A stretch of DNA of 64,000 nucleotides from Natronomonas salinimetallica (GTDB lineage: Archaea; Halobacteriota; Halobacteria; Halobacteriales; Haloarculaceae): positions 25,060-89,059 of the forward strand of contig NZ_JACDNQ010000014.1 in the NCBI RefSeq assembly GCF_013839515.1. The letters are read 5' to 3'. Position numbers and translations under genes: made by a program. Below are positions 47,212 through 56,514 of this stretch, one piece after another (the first letter of the stretch is position 1; each line of letters begins with the position of its first letter). The notes under the pieces are model-generated. The model had not been told where the DNA came from, did no database searches, and was given only the letters and a program-made list of their open reading frames with translations.

Positions 47212-47799
47212 ACTCCCGCTCGGGGGTCCGGTGTCGGCGTCCGAATCCCACCCGCTCGTCCCGGAGGCGATACGGGCGAACGTCGAAGCCGGGATCTCGA
47301 CGGCTTCGAGCCGCTCTCGGACGTCATCCGGAACGACCGAAAGCCGGGCCGCGAGCCGACGGTCCCGTGCGATCTCGGCGGCGAGGCGTTCGACGGCGGA
47401 CAGCCCACCGACGGATGCGATAGCCTCGGTCGCGGTCGGCAGGTCGTCGGCGTTTCCGAGCCGTTCGGCGGTTTCGAGCCGTCCTTCGACCCGATCGACC
47501 CACGCCGCTATCCCGGCGGGGAGCCCATCGGGGATCGGCTTCGACCGAACGAGTTCGACCGGGTCACCGTCCGGCCGCGCGGACGTGGCAAACCCGATCG
47601 CCGTCCGGCCAGCACCGATCTCCGTTATCAATCCGTCCCTCCCCCACCCCTTCTCGACCGTCCCGTTCGTCCGCGGCGGCCAGACCGGGCCGTCAAAACG
47701 TAGCCCGAGCCGGACACGATGGGGTCGGTCCGCCCACAGGACTACCTCGACGAAGGTCGCTCGATCACCCTCGACCGTCGTGGCTGTCAGTGTCGGCAT
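47200..47799 (-). CDS. Haloarchaeal protein of the post-mcm cluster (4th)
   Basis: A 199-residue protein of unknown function. N-terminal beta-rich half (TLTATTVEGDRATFVEVVLWADRPHRVRLGLRFDGPVWPPR), C-terminal helical half with Arg/Glu-rich repeats. The same kind of gene follows mcm in other haloarchaea as I recall, a family of unknown function. Its last 12 nt overlap the tfb stop region on the other strand. Start ATG at 47799. Confidence 0.7.
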   Translation of the reverse strand: MPTLTATTVEGDRATFVEVVLWADRPHRVRLGLRFDGPVWPPRTNGTVEKGWGRDGLITEIGAGRTAIGFATSARPDGDPVELVRSKPIPDGLPAGIAAWVDRVEGRLETAERLGNADDLPTATEAIASVGGLSAVERLAAEIARDRRLAARLSVVPDDVRERLEAVEIPASTFARIASGTSGWDSDADTGPPSGSSPL

Positions 47800-47822
47800 A
47801 CCCGGTCTGGCCGCCCACTCAG

Positions 47823-48476
47823 TTATAAATCCGCGGGCGAGCCACGAATCGGGATACGATAGGCCGGTGCGCCGAGCCACCGCTCGGCGGTGTCCCGATC
47901 CGGAAACCGACCGCAGGCTAGCACGATCGGCCGCTCGGTTCGACCAGCCCTGACGAGCGCGAGCGCGGCCGAAACGGCATCGGTATCGTCGTAGCCGCCG
48001 ACGGTATTTCCCGGCAGCTCCGAAACCGCGGCATCGACCCGTGGAAGGATCGCCTCACGCAACTCCCGGCGGGCCGTCCGTTCCGCGTTACCGAGTCGGT
48101 CTTCGATTCGGAGCCGTCGATTGCGGGCATCGCGAGCGGTTCGTGCCCGCCGTCGGACGGCGGCAAGTCCCTCCCTCGCGGCGGCGTGTTCGGTTTCGGC
48201 CTCCGAGAGCGTTCGTATTGCCGAGCGATACTCGGCAGCGATAGCGTCGTCCGCCGCCGCCTGCATCCACCCGCGGAGGGTCGCTACGCGCTCTCGCTTG
48301 GCTTCGAGTTCCGAGGCAGTCTCTGCGACCCGTCGGCGTGCCTCGATACGCGACGGGACCGTTTCCGGAAGCGTCTCGAGTTCGGTCCGTAGCGTCCGCA
48401 GTTCCGCGTCGACGCTCGTCTCGATTCCGACGGAACGGGCCGCCGCGACGAGGGCGTCCTGGCGGGAAAGAGACAT
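47823..48476 (-). CDS. Haloarchaeal coiled-coil protein of the post-mcm cluster (3rd)
   Basis: A 217-residue protein. Residues about 20-140 are rich in Ala/Glu/Arg heptads (SRIEARRRVAETASELEAKRERV, EYRSAIRTLSEAETEHAAAREGL) and should form coiled coils. The C-terminus (VSAALALVRAGRTERPIVLACGRFPDRDTAERWLGAPAYRIP) looks like a small alpha/beta domain. Function unknown; located between the 2nd and 4th genes of a conserved set behind mcm. Confidence 0.7.
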   Translation of the reverse strand: MSLSRQDALVAAARSVGIETSVDAELRTLRTELETLPETVPSRIEARRRVAETASELEAKRERVATLRGWMQAAADDAIAAEYRSAIRTLSEAETEHAAAREGLAAVRRRARTARDARNRRLRIEDRLGNAERTARRELREAILPRVDAAVSELPGNTVGGYDDTDAVSAALALVRAGRTERPIVLACGRFPDRDTAERWLGAPAYRIPIRGSPADL

Positions 48477-48511
48477 TCCGGGTATGACGACCCGAACGTG
48501 TTCGTAGAGAC

Positions 48512-48850
48512 TCACAGCTTCCGGCGTTTCAACGCTGTTGGCTCCGGATGTGGGGATCCGACGGCGAACTTCGCATACGACGTCGCGGCATTTGCTCGGT
48601 TTTCGTAGGCTTTGGCGGCTTCTCGAACCGTATCGGGCACGTCGCGGAACTCGTTGAAGGGTTCGGTCCGTTCGAGTTGTACGTCCTCGGGATGCTTCTC
48701 TCGCAGCCGGAGTGCGAGAAACGCACCGTGTTCGGTCTCCTCCAACAACGCCGCCCGTCCGAGTCGACGGACCACGCTTGTATCGTGTGTACGACAGACG
48801 TTCCGGAGTGACGTCCGTGCGGCCTTTGAGTACGTTACGACGAGCAACAC
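48512..48850 (-). CDS. Haloarchaeal protein of the post-mcm cluster (2nd)
   Basis: A 112-residue basic protein, unusual here for its low acidity: MLLVVTYSKAARTSLRNVCRTH, later RRLGRAALLEETEHGAFLAL and a Lys/Arg C-terminus (ALKRRKL). The charge fits nucleic-acid contact, but no known domain is seen. It lies 40 nt after the first gene of the set. Confidence 0.7.
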   Translation of the reverse strand: MLLVVTYSKAARTSLRNVCRTHDTSVVRRLGRAALLEETEHGAFLALRLREKHPEDVQLERTEPFNEFRDVPDTVREAAKAYENRANAATSYAKFAVGSPHPEPTALKRRKL

Positions 48851-48890
48851 GGCTCATTTTTCCGCCCGTTCGGATCTTAAACCTGAGCCC

Positions 48891-49145
48891 TCATTCGATC
48901 GGTCGAACCGTCGGCGCGTCGGCACCTGTCAGCTCGCGAACCCGCTCGCGGGCCTCCCGTTCGGAGGTAGCGACGACGACCGTCCCGTCGTCCGCACGGT
49001 ATGCCGAGAGTCCGTCGTCGAACTCCGTTGCGAAGGTCCGAACGGCAGCACGGACCCGTCGCTCGCACGTCTCGAGGTCGGTCTTCCCCGACTCGAACGC
49101 CGACAGCGACGCCTCGATCCGACGGAGGGTTGCGATTCGATCCAT
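48891..49145 (-). CDS. Haloarchaeal protein of the post-mcm cluster (1st)
   Basis: An 84-residue protein whose ATG overlaps the mcm stop by 1 nt (TGATG), so it is translated with mcm. Helical N-terminal part (IATLRRIEASLSAFESGKTDLETCERRVRAAVRTFATEF) and a short alpha/beta end (GTVVVATSEREARERVRELTG). A GTG three bases upstream is an alternative start. Function unknown; the coupling suggests a role in replication. Confidence 0.72.
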   Translation of the reverse strand: MDRIATLRRIEASLSAFESGKTDLETCERRVRAAVRTFATEFDDGLSAYRADDGTVVVATSEREARERVRELTGADAPTVRPIE

Positions 49146-52100
49146 CACACCGTCCTGAGATGATCCGTCGTCGGCTCATAGACGTCGCCTTGCCGGCGGA
49201 GCTTCTCGATCTCGTGTTCGGCCTGCGAGCGCTCCATCCCCACCTCCTCGGCCCGATCCAGGATCGTCTCGATCGGCGCGCCCTCGTCGTACTCCGCCTC
49301 GATCTCGCTGATGAGCGATTTGACGTTTTTGATGCGGTCCCGCTGGGTCTTGCTTTGGCCCGTCTCGACGACGTCGGCATCGAATTCGCCGGTTTCGGGA
49401 TCGACGCCGATGTCCTTGAGACACGATCGAACGATCTCTATGACCCGCTCGGCATCCTCGCGTTCGACGGTATCCGACAGCCGCATCCGCGCGGAGGCCT
49501 CCGCGAGCCGTACCAGCGCCTCCAGCTTCCGGGCCGTCACCGGGACCGGAGCGTCCTCGTCTTGGCCCTTCGAGCGGAGGTCGACGTAGAAATCCCGGAT
49601 CTCGACTTTCGCCTCCTCGGTCATCATCGGATAGCAGTTTCGCTTGGCGTGGGCGACATACTTCCGGAGCAGCTCGGCGTCGATTTCGGGTTCGACGTTC
49701 TCGGTGACGCTTTCGACTTCCTCCGCGGAGACGTCCGATGTCGTCGTGTTCTCGCGGTGGGTGTGGAGTTCGCCCGCGTAGTTCGTGTTGATGATGTGTT
49801 CGGCGAGGTTTGCGTCCTCCTCGGCGTCCGGCTGGTCGGTGACCGTGAAGATGAGATCGAACCGTGAGATGAGCGCCGGTTCGAGGTCGATCTGCTCGCC
49901 GATCGGTTCGTACTGGTCGAAGCGGCCGTATTTCGGGTTCGCAGCGCCAAGGAGCGAACACCGGGATTTGAGGGTGGCGTTGATTCCGGCTTTGGAAATG
50001 GAGATCGAGTTGTGGAGCACGACCCCTTGGCTCACGAACGTGTTCGTCGGCTCGACGGTCACGTCGTAGACCCACTCACAAGCGTTCTCACCGTCGTTGG
50101 GAACGGTCTCAACATCGCGAACGCGGTAGTATCGGAGATCACAGCGCTCTTCGAGCGCTGTTGCACGATCAGCAAACTCCTCAAGCGCAGTGTACACAGC
50201 ATCCATCGCGCGGTCAGCCAGATCCGACCGTCGATTGCCGTCGTATCCGCCGTTTTCGGCGTAGTGTATGGCGCTCGTCGTTTCGTCACCGAGTTGATCA
50301 GCCAGTTGGCGACCGGACCAGCCGGAGATCTTCCGAATATCGGCGAGCGTCTCGGCCTGTTGCAGTTCCCGTTCGATCTCATCAGCGCGCTCCCGAAGCC
50401 CCTCAATTTCTTCCCACACTGATTCGATTTGCACGCCGTATCCCGCATCGAGATGTGGCCTAAATTCCCCCGTAAGAGAAACACCGAGCAATCGATTGAG
50501 GTCGCGGATTTCCCGGGCAGCGCTCGTCGGGAGCACGTCGTGATGGCGACGCGTTTCGTTGCTCCGCTCGGCAAACGCCTGGGCCGCATCGTAGCGCCCG
50601 TCGGCCGGATCCACGACAGCCTCAACGAACCGCTCTGTCGAGTCGCCCATCACGTATACTTTCCAGGAATCCTCCGTTTTGTCGTGGTGAATCCGGGAGC
50701 CGACACCGATCTTCGAGAGGGCATCGGCGTAATCCCGGGCGAGGCCGTCGGAGGCCGTCGAAAACGACATGGCCTCGCTTTCGACGCCACCATCGCCCGC
50801 GAACGCCCCGACGAGGAACCGCCGGATCGCCTCCTCGGACGCTCCGAGCACCCGGTCCGGGATGCGTTTGCTCCGGGCCGTGTACATGAATCCGGGGAAG
50901 TTCCGACCGAACCAGCGGTACAGTTTCGTCGACACCCACCGTTTCGTTACCGTTCCGGCTTCGTTCGTCGTATCGGTGCTTTCTATTCCGAACACCGACG
51001 CCATGAGTCGGTCCATCCGCTCCAGCAACCGTTCGTCCTGGTTGGAGAATCCGATCTCGTGAGCGGAACCGGCGTAGGAGTGACCCTCGGCGATCAAAAA
51101 CCCGAGCACCTCCGCGAGATCATCGGACAGTTCCTCCGGCAGCGTCACGTCCTTTTCTTTGCCGCGCTGGGGTTCCCCATCGAGTTCGACTGCGGCGCTC
51201 GAATTGGGCAGCTTTCGCGGCGCGGGGACGAACGCTCCCCTCTCGATAGCGCTGGCTTCGACAGTACCGATCTCGCCACCGTCATCGACGAAGATCGGAT
51301 GCTCGGGCGTGACTGTCACCTCCCGACCGTTAGAAAATGTCACCCGAACGAACTCTTCGGGTGCCTTGTGTCTGCTCACGCGATCGACAGGGAGTTTCGT
51401 TGTCTCGTTCGTCTCGAAATTAGTCGAGTGAATCCGAGCGTCATCGATCGGAAGGATTTCACAATCGACGCCCTCGGTTACCTGCTCCGGATGTTCCTGC
51501 ATACGGGTGTCGACGAACTCGCCGATGTCGACGCGACGACCGTCCGCCAGCAGGAGTTCGGTGTCCGGGTGATAGGACTGCTGCTCGAGCGCTTCGTGCA
51601 TCGCCGAGCGGTCCTCAGAATTATGAACGACCATCCCGTTGGCGACGAAGTTGTGCGTGCCCTCGACGGTCAGATCGTAGACGTTTGTCTCTCGTCTGGA
51701 ATCGATCTCATTTAATAGCTCTCGGATCTCGGACTGTTTATCCGAGATTTGAGAGTTCGCGGCAGTTCTAACTTCATCGAACCGATCAGTCTCAACAACG
51801 CCAGTTGACCATCGTGAGAGAGTCGAACCGGAGACACTGAGGTCCGAGCTAAGTTTACGAAGGGAAATATCGTATCGACTGAGTTCATTCCGGAGCGCTT
51901 CCCAGGAGTCTATTTTGCATGTTCGGTTAAGCAGATTCCGCGCACGGTGTTCAACTGCAGATAACGGACAATCAACTAAATCTGCCAACTCCTGCTTGAG
52001 GATAGGAATTCGATCATTCCCGTGTTCAGACGAAACCGTATCGATAGAATCGACTCTTCTCCATTTTACATCCCCGTTAACGATCTCAGTAAGTGGTGAG

Positions 52101-55100
52101 AGCTCTGTTTCAGCAACATCTTTGAGAATCGTTCGGAGGCGATTCAAAACAGTGGAATGAACTGCGTCGTTACTTCCCCATCCACGAGAGATTTGTTGTT
52201 GGCTGAAATCAGTTCCCTTCGCGAGCTCCGTCTGTGAAACGTGGTAGCGCTCTTTTAATTCTTGGAGGTGATTCCAGCCACTGTTCTCGGGTAGGTTCGA
52301 TCTATCGATGTTTGCCGTTTCGATTCGATCTTCGAACGCTCGAAGAACTAGATGAGCGCGATGGAACGAGCAGTTCGCGTCACCGTTCTCGAAGCTACAG
52401 TACGTAGCATCTTTGAGACCGCATTCGGACTGATAAAGACGAAGAGACGTTCGGATACTCTTGAGTAAATCACCACATTCAGGAAGTATATCTATGATTG
52501 TGCGGTCACCATCAACTGAAGCACAGACCTCATCAAGCGCCTCTTGTTTTCGGTCTAAGGTGAATCCGATCTGTCTACGATACGATTGAAGTGATGCTGC
52601 GGAGGTTATAGTAAGGATATACAGGTCTCGTTCTTTCTGCCGTTGCTTAGTTCGAATCTGACACGAAATACCGAATTCTAACAGGAGGCTCTTAATCCCT
52701 GCGAGGAGTTCCTCGCTTGCGGAGTACATTCGTACATTCCCTGTACTCGTATCGACGTTTCCTTCGCTATCAGCGAACGCACGAATAAATGCCGCTTTCG
52801 TTTGTCGGGATCCAGTCGAAACATGCGAGGGGAACGATTTGTTATCGTATGTTTCCAGATTCATCCCAGCATCAAGCACGCTATCGGCGTACTCACGACC
52901 ATGGAGTCGAACAGTCTCGACACCATCATCCCGCTGCTCACTCGGATGACGAACGGGCTCCTTACCAAAGGCAGTTCTACAGGCACGCTCGAAGTCTTCG
53001 AGAAGCTCCTCTTCTTTATTCGTAAAGCGAATTCCGTAGCTACCCTCGTTTCGGTTATAATAGACGTTACCATCACCCGAAAGATAACCAAGGACTGCAC
53101 TGAAAGCTGGCCCAGTAGTGCTATCTGAGGACGACAAAGAACCTGTAACTATATCTGTACCACCGTCAGCCGCTGTTCCCGAGAGACGCTTGGGGACGAA
53201 TGTCCAATCGCCTGGCTTAAGATCAGAAGCCGACCGTGTGTAACGTTTTCCGCCCTCAAACACGAAAAACGGGTGATCATGGGTCGCGGTAACTGATTCA
53301 CCGGATTCGAGCGTAACTTCCATGAGTTCATCCGGGGCTTCGTATTCGTGGATAGCAGTCACAGGCCGTTTGACGAGTCGGCCGTCATCGGTCATCGTCC
53401 ATGCCGTCAGATCGATATCGCGAATCGTGCGGCCATTCGGGAGCGTTTCTATGGATCCGGTATCTTCTACGTTTCGGGCAAGCTCATCGATTCTAGAGAC
53501 ACGCCCATCAGCCAGATGAACGAGCGTATCTCCAGTAACACACCGCATCTTATCTAGCTCGTCGACGGCCGCGATCCCCTGGTCGGCGAGCACGAGCGCG
53601 CCGGCCTCGAGCGTCCACTGTTGGCCGTCGCCGAAGTCGTCTCTGACAGCCGCAGCGGTAAGTCCGGCGCTTGACGATCCTTTACCGGATGTATACACCG
53701 ACCGTGGAGCAAGGTTGCGAATATACTGGAGCAGCTGGGAGTTGTGCGAGACGACGTTGTTGGAGATGTACGTGTGTGTCCCATCGACCTCGAGGTCGTA
53801 GACCCACTCGTAGTCCGGGTCGACGGCCTCGATCGAGTCGATCCGGTCCCACCCGATGTCGCTTTCGGCGAGCGCTCTGAGTCGGTCGATGTCGTCCGCG
53901 ACCGAGAGCGCCGCGTCGAGTCGGTCCAAGACGACCCCGCTTGCGTCCATCACGCGGCCGCCGTCGGGGGCGACCTCGTTCCGCTCGTAGTAGCTGATAG
54001 CCGTCTGGGAGACGTCCATGCCGTCGGCCAACGCTGCCTGCGAGATGCCGAGTTCGTCGCGGGCGGTGACGATCACGTCCCACCCGCCGTCGGTGACTCG
54101 TTCGCGGAGCGCCGACAGCCGCTCCGTGCGCGCCTCAAACGCATCGAGGATGGTGTGCAGGGTGGATCGGCTCGGGTTTCGGTCCCCGCGTTCGTAGTGT
54201 TGATACGTCGTTCGGGGGACGCCGCAGTCGAACTGCGAGAGGGCGAGGGCTTCGCGGACGTCCCGGAGCGTTCCCCCCACGTTTGGAACGACGTCCGTGT
54301 TCGTGTTCGCCTCGACGTCGTCGAACTCGGCGGCCGAGACGGCCTTCCGTTCCGTGACGAACCCGATCCGGTCGACGTAACGCTCGAAATCGGCCCCGCT
54401 GATTCTGAGCCGGTAGCTGTCGTTATGACGGGGATGGAGTTGGCTCTGGATCCCGAACGAGAGAAGCAGGCTCCGCACGTCTTCGAGCAGCTCCTCGCTC
54501 ATCGACGCGACGACTATCTCCCGTTCCTTCGGGGACACCGTACATTCCCCGTCGACGTATGTTTTCAAAAACCCACGCTTGATATCAGTTGAAGCAGTAA
54601 AAATAATATCCGGTACTTTTTGATCGGCAGATTTCTCTAGGACCGCTGGTTTGATTGATTGTAAAAACGCAGTAAACTCCGACGAAGAACAAATAATACG
54701 CGTAGCCCGGTTGCTTGAGCTCGGTCGGACCTGGTATCTAAGGCCGAATGATCTTAGACAAAATATGACATCTTCGATGATTTCTTTGTCGGCGTTAGTC
54801 ACCGTTAGTGTAGTTTCTGTTATGCTTCCTTCGGCAACAATGTATCCAAGGAGCCGGGCGAGCTCCGGTTCAATTTGTTCGGGGGCTTCGAATTCGTTTG
54901 CTCGTGTTTGATCTACCCTCGAATACGTAACATCTATGTCGTTGTTAGGCTCTGGAGACAGCTTCTTGGGTACTGCAATAAAATCGCATTCAGTTAGGTC
55001 ATTTGCCGTCGTTGCATGTAGTCCCCCCGAGTTTGTAAACAATGGATGTGTCGGAGTCACTTCAATTTCCTTTCCTTGCTCCGTCCGTATCTTATACATC

Positions 55101-56299
55101 CGATCCGGCGCTTCACGCTTCCAAACCTTCGTCGCTTGTCGGGACTCAATAGTTCCATCAGGGTTCGTCGACAGAACGTTGAAGTCCGCCTCATCGTATA
55201 CACCATCGTCGACTGATTTGGGATTAGTAAGAGTCGTTTCAACGAGATCTCGTATCGGGACTTCTTTGCCAGTAGATAGCGTAACACGCGTATCTCCGCC
55301 GCAGCACTTGCCTGTACCCGGATCTCCAATTAGAAGCATGTGCAGATCACCACGCGTCCGGGAGCCGTCGGGCAGATGCTTCGTCACCCCCGAAAACAGC
55401 TGCATGATGATGGCGAGTTTCTCCTCGTCGTAGCCGTAGATCGAGGGGGCCATCGAGGCGATCATCTTCTCGTAGATGTCGGACTCGTTGGAGAGTTCGA
55501 TGATGCGTTTTTTGTCCTCGTCGGTGATGTCCATGTCCTCGAACTGCTCGTCCTCGATTTCGACGGACATCCCGTCCATGTACACGTCGAAAATGGGCGA
55601 TTTCTCCTGATTCGAGCCCTGCTGGTCGAGATGGAGGACGCCGGTCACCCGGACGTGATCGCCGGCAGTGACCTCACCCGTGATGTCGTCGTCGATGTGA
55701 ACGTCGATGCTCTGGGGGGTTTCGCCGCCCCGGAGCCCCTCGGGGGATTCTTGGACCCGGAGTTTCTGTGCGTCGACGAACTCCGATTGGTCGAAGTTGA
55801 TATCGAAGGGGCCCTGTCGCTCACAGCCCTGACACTCGTGGGGTTCGTAGAACTCCCCGGCCGTCTGTGGAATCCTCGTCAGCGTACCGCAGCGTTGACA
55901 CTCGAAGGCGGCCTCGACGACTTTCGGCCGGACGTCGGTCGCCTTTCGGACGATGCCCGTCACCTCGACGAGCTGGCCGCGGTGGCGCGCGCGGATGTCG
56001 CGGATACCGGTCGTCCGCTGGAGGTTCTTGACGCGGACGTGTGCCTGTCCCAGCTTTACGTCCACCGGGAGATCGTACAGCCTGAGCGCCTCCTCGGCGT
56101 AATCGCGCATCTGATCCGGTTGGGCGACGAAGTCGTCGGCGAGGTCCGGATCGAACCGGTATATATCGTCCCAGTCGACGTACAGCGAGCGCTTCTCGTT
56201 GGGGTATTTTTGTGCGAGTTGACCGATCTCGTTCCGGTAGTAGTCGCGGTAGAACCCCTCGAACTTGTCGATGACTTCCGTGTCCTCCGCGCGAGCCAT
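49145..56299 (-). CDS. mcm: MCM replicative helicase interrupted by three inteins
   Basis: Replicative 3'-5' helicase. The precursor is 2384 residues; removal of the three inteins (522, 641 and 523 aa) gives 698 aa, the normal haloarchaeal MCM length. N-terminal zinc ligands are Cys134, Cys137, Cys156, Cys159. Walker A GDPGTGK (325-331) ends right at intein 1, and the Walker B region ends DELDKMR at intein 2. After intein 3 the host continues SISISKAGINATLKSR, then the arginine finger LISRFDLIF and C-terminal winged helix. Start MARAEDTEV at 56299. Reading frame stays open throughout. Confidence 0.96.
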   Translation of the reverse strand: MARAEDTEVIDKFEGFYRDYYRNEIGQLAQKYPNEKRSLYVDWDDIYRFDPDLADDFVAQPDQMRDYAEEALRLYDLPVDVKLGQAHVRVKNLQRTTGIRDIRARHRGQLVEVTGIVRKATDVRPKVVEAAFECQRCGTLTRIPQTAGEFYEPHECQGCERQGPFDINFDQSEFVDAQKLRVQESPEGLRGGETPQSIDVHIDDDITGEVTAGDHVRVTGVLHLDQQGSNQEKSPIFDVYMDGMSVEIEDEQFEDMDITDEDKKRIIELSNESDIYEKMIASMAPSIYGYDEEKLAIIMQLFSGVTKHLPDGSRTRGDLHMLLIGDPGTGKCCGGDTRVTLSTGKEVPIRDLVETTLTNPKSVDDGVYDEADFNVLSTNPDGTIESRQATKVWKREAPDRMYKIRTEQGKEIEVTPTHPLFTNSGGLHATTANDLTECDFIAVPKKLSPEPNNDIDVTYSRVDQTRANEFEAPEQIEPELARLLGYIVAEGSITETTLTVTNADKEIIEDVIFCLRSFGLRYQVRPSSSNRATRIICSSSEFTAFLQSIKPAVLEKSADQKVPDIIFTASTDIKRGFLKTYVDGECTVSPKEREIVVASMSEELLEDVRSLLLSFGIQSQLHPRHNDSYRLRISGADFERYVDRIGFVTERKAVSAAEFDDVEANTNTDVVPNVGGTLRDVREALALSQFDCGVPRTTYQHYERGDRNPSRSTLHTILDAFEARTERLSALRERVTDGGWDVIVTARDELGISQAALADGMDVSQTAISYYERNEVAPDGGRVMDASGVVLDRLDAALSVADDIDRLRALAESDIGWDRIDSIEAVDPDYEWVYDLEVDGTHTYISNNVVSHNSQLLQYIRNLAPRSVYTSGKGSSSAGLTAAAVRDDFGDGQQWTLEAGALVLADQGIAAVDELDKMRCVTGDTLVHLADGRVSRIDELARNVEDTGSIETLPNGRTIRDIDLTAWTMTDDGRLVKRPVTAIHEYEAPDELMEVTLESGESVTATHDHPFFVFEGGKRYTRSASDLKPGDWTFVPKRLSGTAADGGTDIVTGSLSSSDSTTGPAFSAVLGYLSGDGNVYYNRNEGSYGIRFTNKEEELLEDFERACRTAFGKEPVRHPSEQRDDGVETVRLHGREYADSVLDAGMNLETYDNKSFPSHVSTGSRQTKAAFIRAFADSEGNVDTSTGNVRMYSASEELLAGIKSLLLEFGISCQIRTKQRQKERDLYILTITSAASLQSYRRQIGFTLDRKQEALDEVCASVDGDRTIIDILPECGDLLKSIRTSLRLYQSECGLKDATYCSFENGDANCSFHRAHLVLRAFEDRIETANIDRSNLPENSGWNHLQELKERYHVSQTELAKGTDFSQQQISRGWGSNDAVHSTVLNRLRTILKDVAETELSPLTEIVNGDVKWRRVDSIDTVSSEHGNDRIPILKQELADLVDCPLSAVEHRARNLLNRTCKIDSWEALRNELSRYDISLRKLSSDLSVSGSTLSRWSTGVVETDRFDEVRTAANSQISDKQSEIRELLNEIDSRRETNVYDLTVEGTHNFVANGMVVHNSEDRSAMHEALEQQSYHPDTELLLADGRRVDIGEFVDTRMQEHPEQVTEGVDCEILPIDDARIHSTNFETNETTKLPVDRVSRHKAPEEFVRVTFSNGREVTVTPEHPIFVDDGGEIGTVEASAIERGAFVPAPRKLPNSSAAVELDGEPQRGKEKDVTLPEELSDDLAEVLGFLIAEGHSYAGSAHEIGFSNQDERLLERMDRLMASVFGIESTDTTNEAGTVTKRWVSTKLYRWFGRNFPGFMYTARSKRIPDRVLGASEEAIRRFLVGAFAGDGGVESEAMSFSTASDGLARDYADALSKIGVGSRIHHDKTEDSWKVYVMGDSTERFVEAVVDPADGRYDAAQAFAERSNETRRHHDVLPTSAAREIRDLNRLLGVSLTGEFRPHLDAGYGVQIESVWEEIEGLRERADEIERELQQAETLADIRKISGWSGRQLADQLGDETTSAIHYAENGGYDGNRRSDLADRAMDAVYTALEEFADRATALEERCDLRYYRVRDVETVPNDGENACEWVYDVTVEPTNTFVSQGVVLHNSISISKAGINATLKSRCSLLGAANPKYGRFDQYEPIGEQIDLEPALISRFDLIFTVTDQPDAEEDANLAEHIINTNYAGELHTHRENTTTSDVSAEEVESVTENVEPEIDAELLRKYVAHAKRNCYPMMTEEAKVEIRDFYVDLRSKGQDEDAPVPVTARKLEALVRLAEASARMRLSDTVEREDAERVIEIVRSCLKDIGVDPETGEFDADVVETGQSKTQRDRIKNVKSLISEIEAEYDEGAPIETILDRAEEVGMERSQAEHEIEKLRRQGDVYEPTTDHLRTV
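50009..51577 (-). other. Intein 3 of MCM (523 aa, Ser1 type)
   Basis: Inserted between EALEQQ and SISISK of MCM. Begins with Ser (SYHPDTELLLADGR) instead of Cys, and ends VVLHN before host Ser. Block B is in VTPEHPIFV. The homing endonuclease has both LAGLIDADG-type helices (LAEVLGFLIAEGH and IRRFLVGAFAGDGG). An HTH-like segment (DIRKISGWSGRQLADQLG) lies between nuclease and the final splicing blocks. Every splice-critical residue is present, so activity is likely. Confidence 0.9.
51620..53542 (-). other. Intein 2 of MCM (641 aa, low-GC)
   Basis: Inserted after DELDKMR. Starts CVTGDTLVHLADGR (Cys1) and ends GMVVHN before host Ser. LAGLIDADG-type motifs: FSAVLGYLSGDGN and KAAFIRAFADSEGN. Two HTH-like segments follow (LRLYQSECGLKDATYCSFENG, HVSQTELAKGTDFSQQQISR) before the final block. 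The central part (about 51700-53300) is visibly less GC-rich than the host gene, a sign of foreign origin. Longest of the three. Confidence 0.9.
53741..55306 (-). other. Intein 1 of MCM (522 aa, patchwork composition)
   Basis: Inserted directly after the Walker A Lys of GDPGTGK. Starts CCGGDTRVTLSTGK (Cys1, pattern C-x-x-G-D-T) and ends NNVVSHN before host Ser. LAGLIDADG-type motifs LARLLGYIVAEGS and KRGFLKTYVDGEC. Two Cro/XRE-like HTH segments (GVPRTTYQHYERGDRN and GISQAALADGMDVSQTAISYYERNE). The N-terminal/nuclease half (54580-55300) is AT-richer, while the C-terminal half (53750-54570) is as GC-rich as the host. Confidence 0.9.
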
Positions 56300-56514
56300 T
56301 TGGGTATCACGTCTTGGCGCGCCACCGAATAAGAACCTTGCCTCCGGGTCGTTCCGGTTCGTCCGGCCCCCGCGACGCCTTCGGACTGCCCGAGACCGAG
56401 TTTCGTCCGGTGTCACCGTTCGAGTGCTCGATCGACGCTACCTCCGCTCGTGGCCCGCGTCGGTTTCGAGTTCGGCCTCGACAACTGCCCGACAGGACCG
56501 ACGGGGTTCGTCCC

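Noticed and set aside
49145..56299. Separate homing-endonuclease genes or a broken mcm
   Set aside because: Frame is continuous, and intein start, end and host junction residues are intact at all three sites; removal restores a 698-aa MCM.
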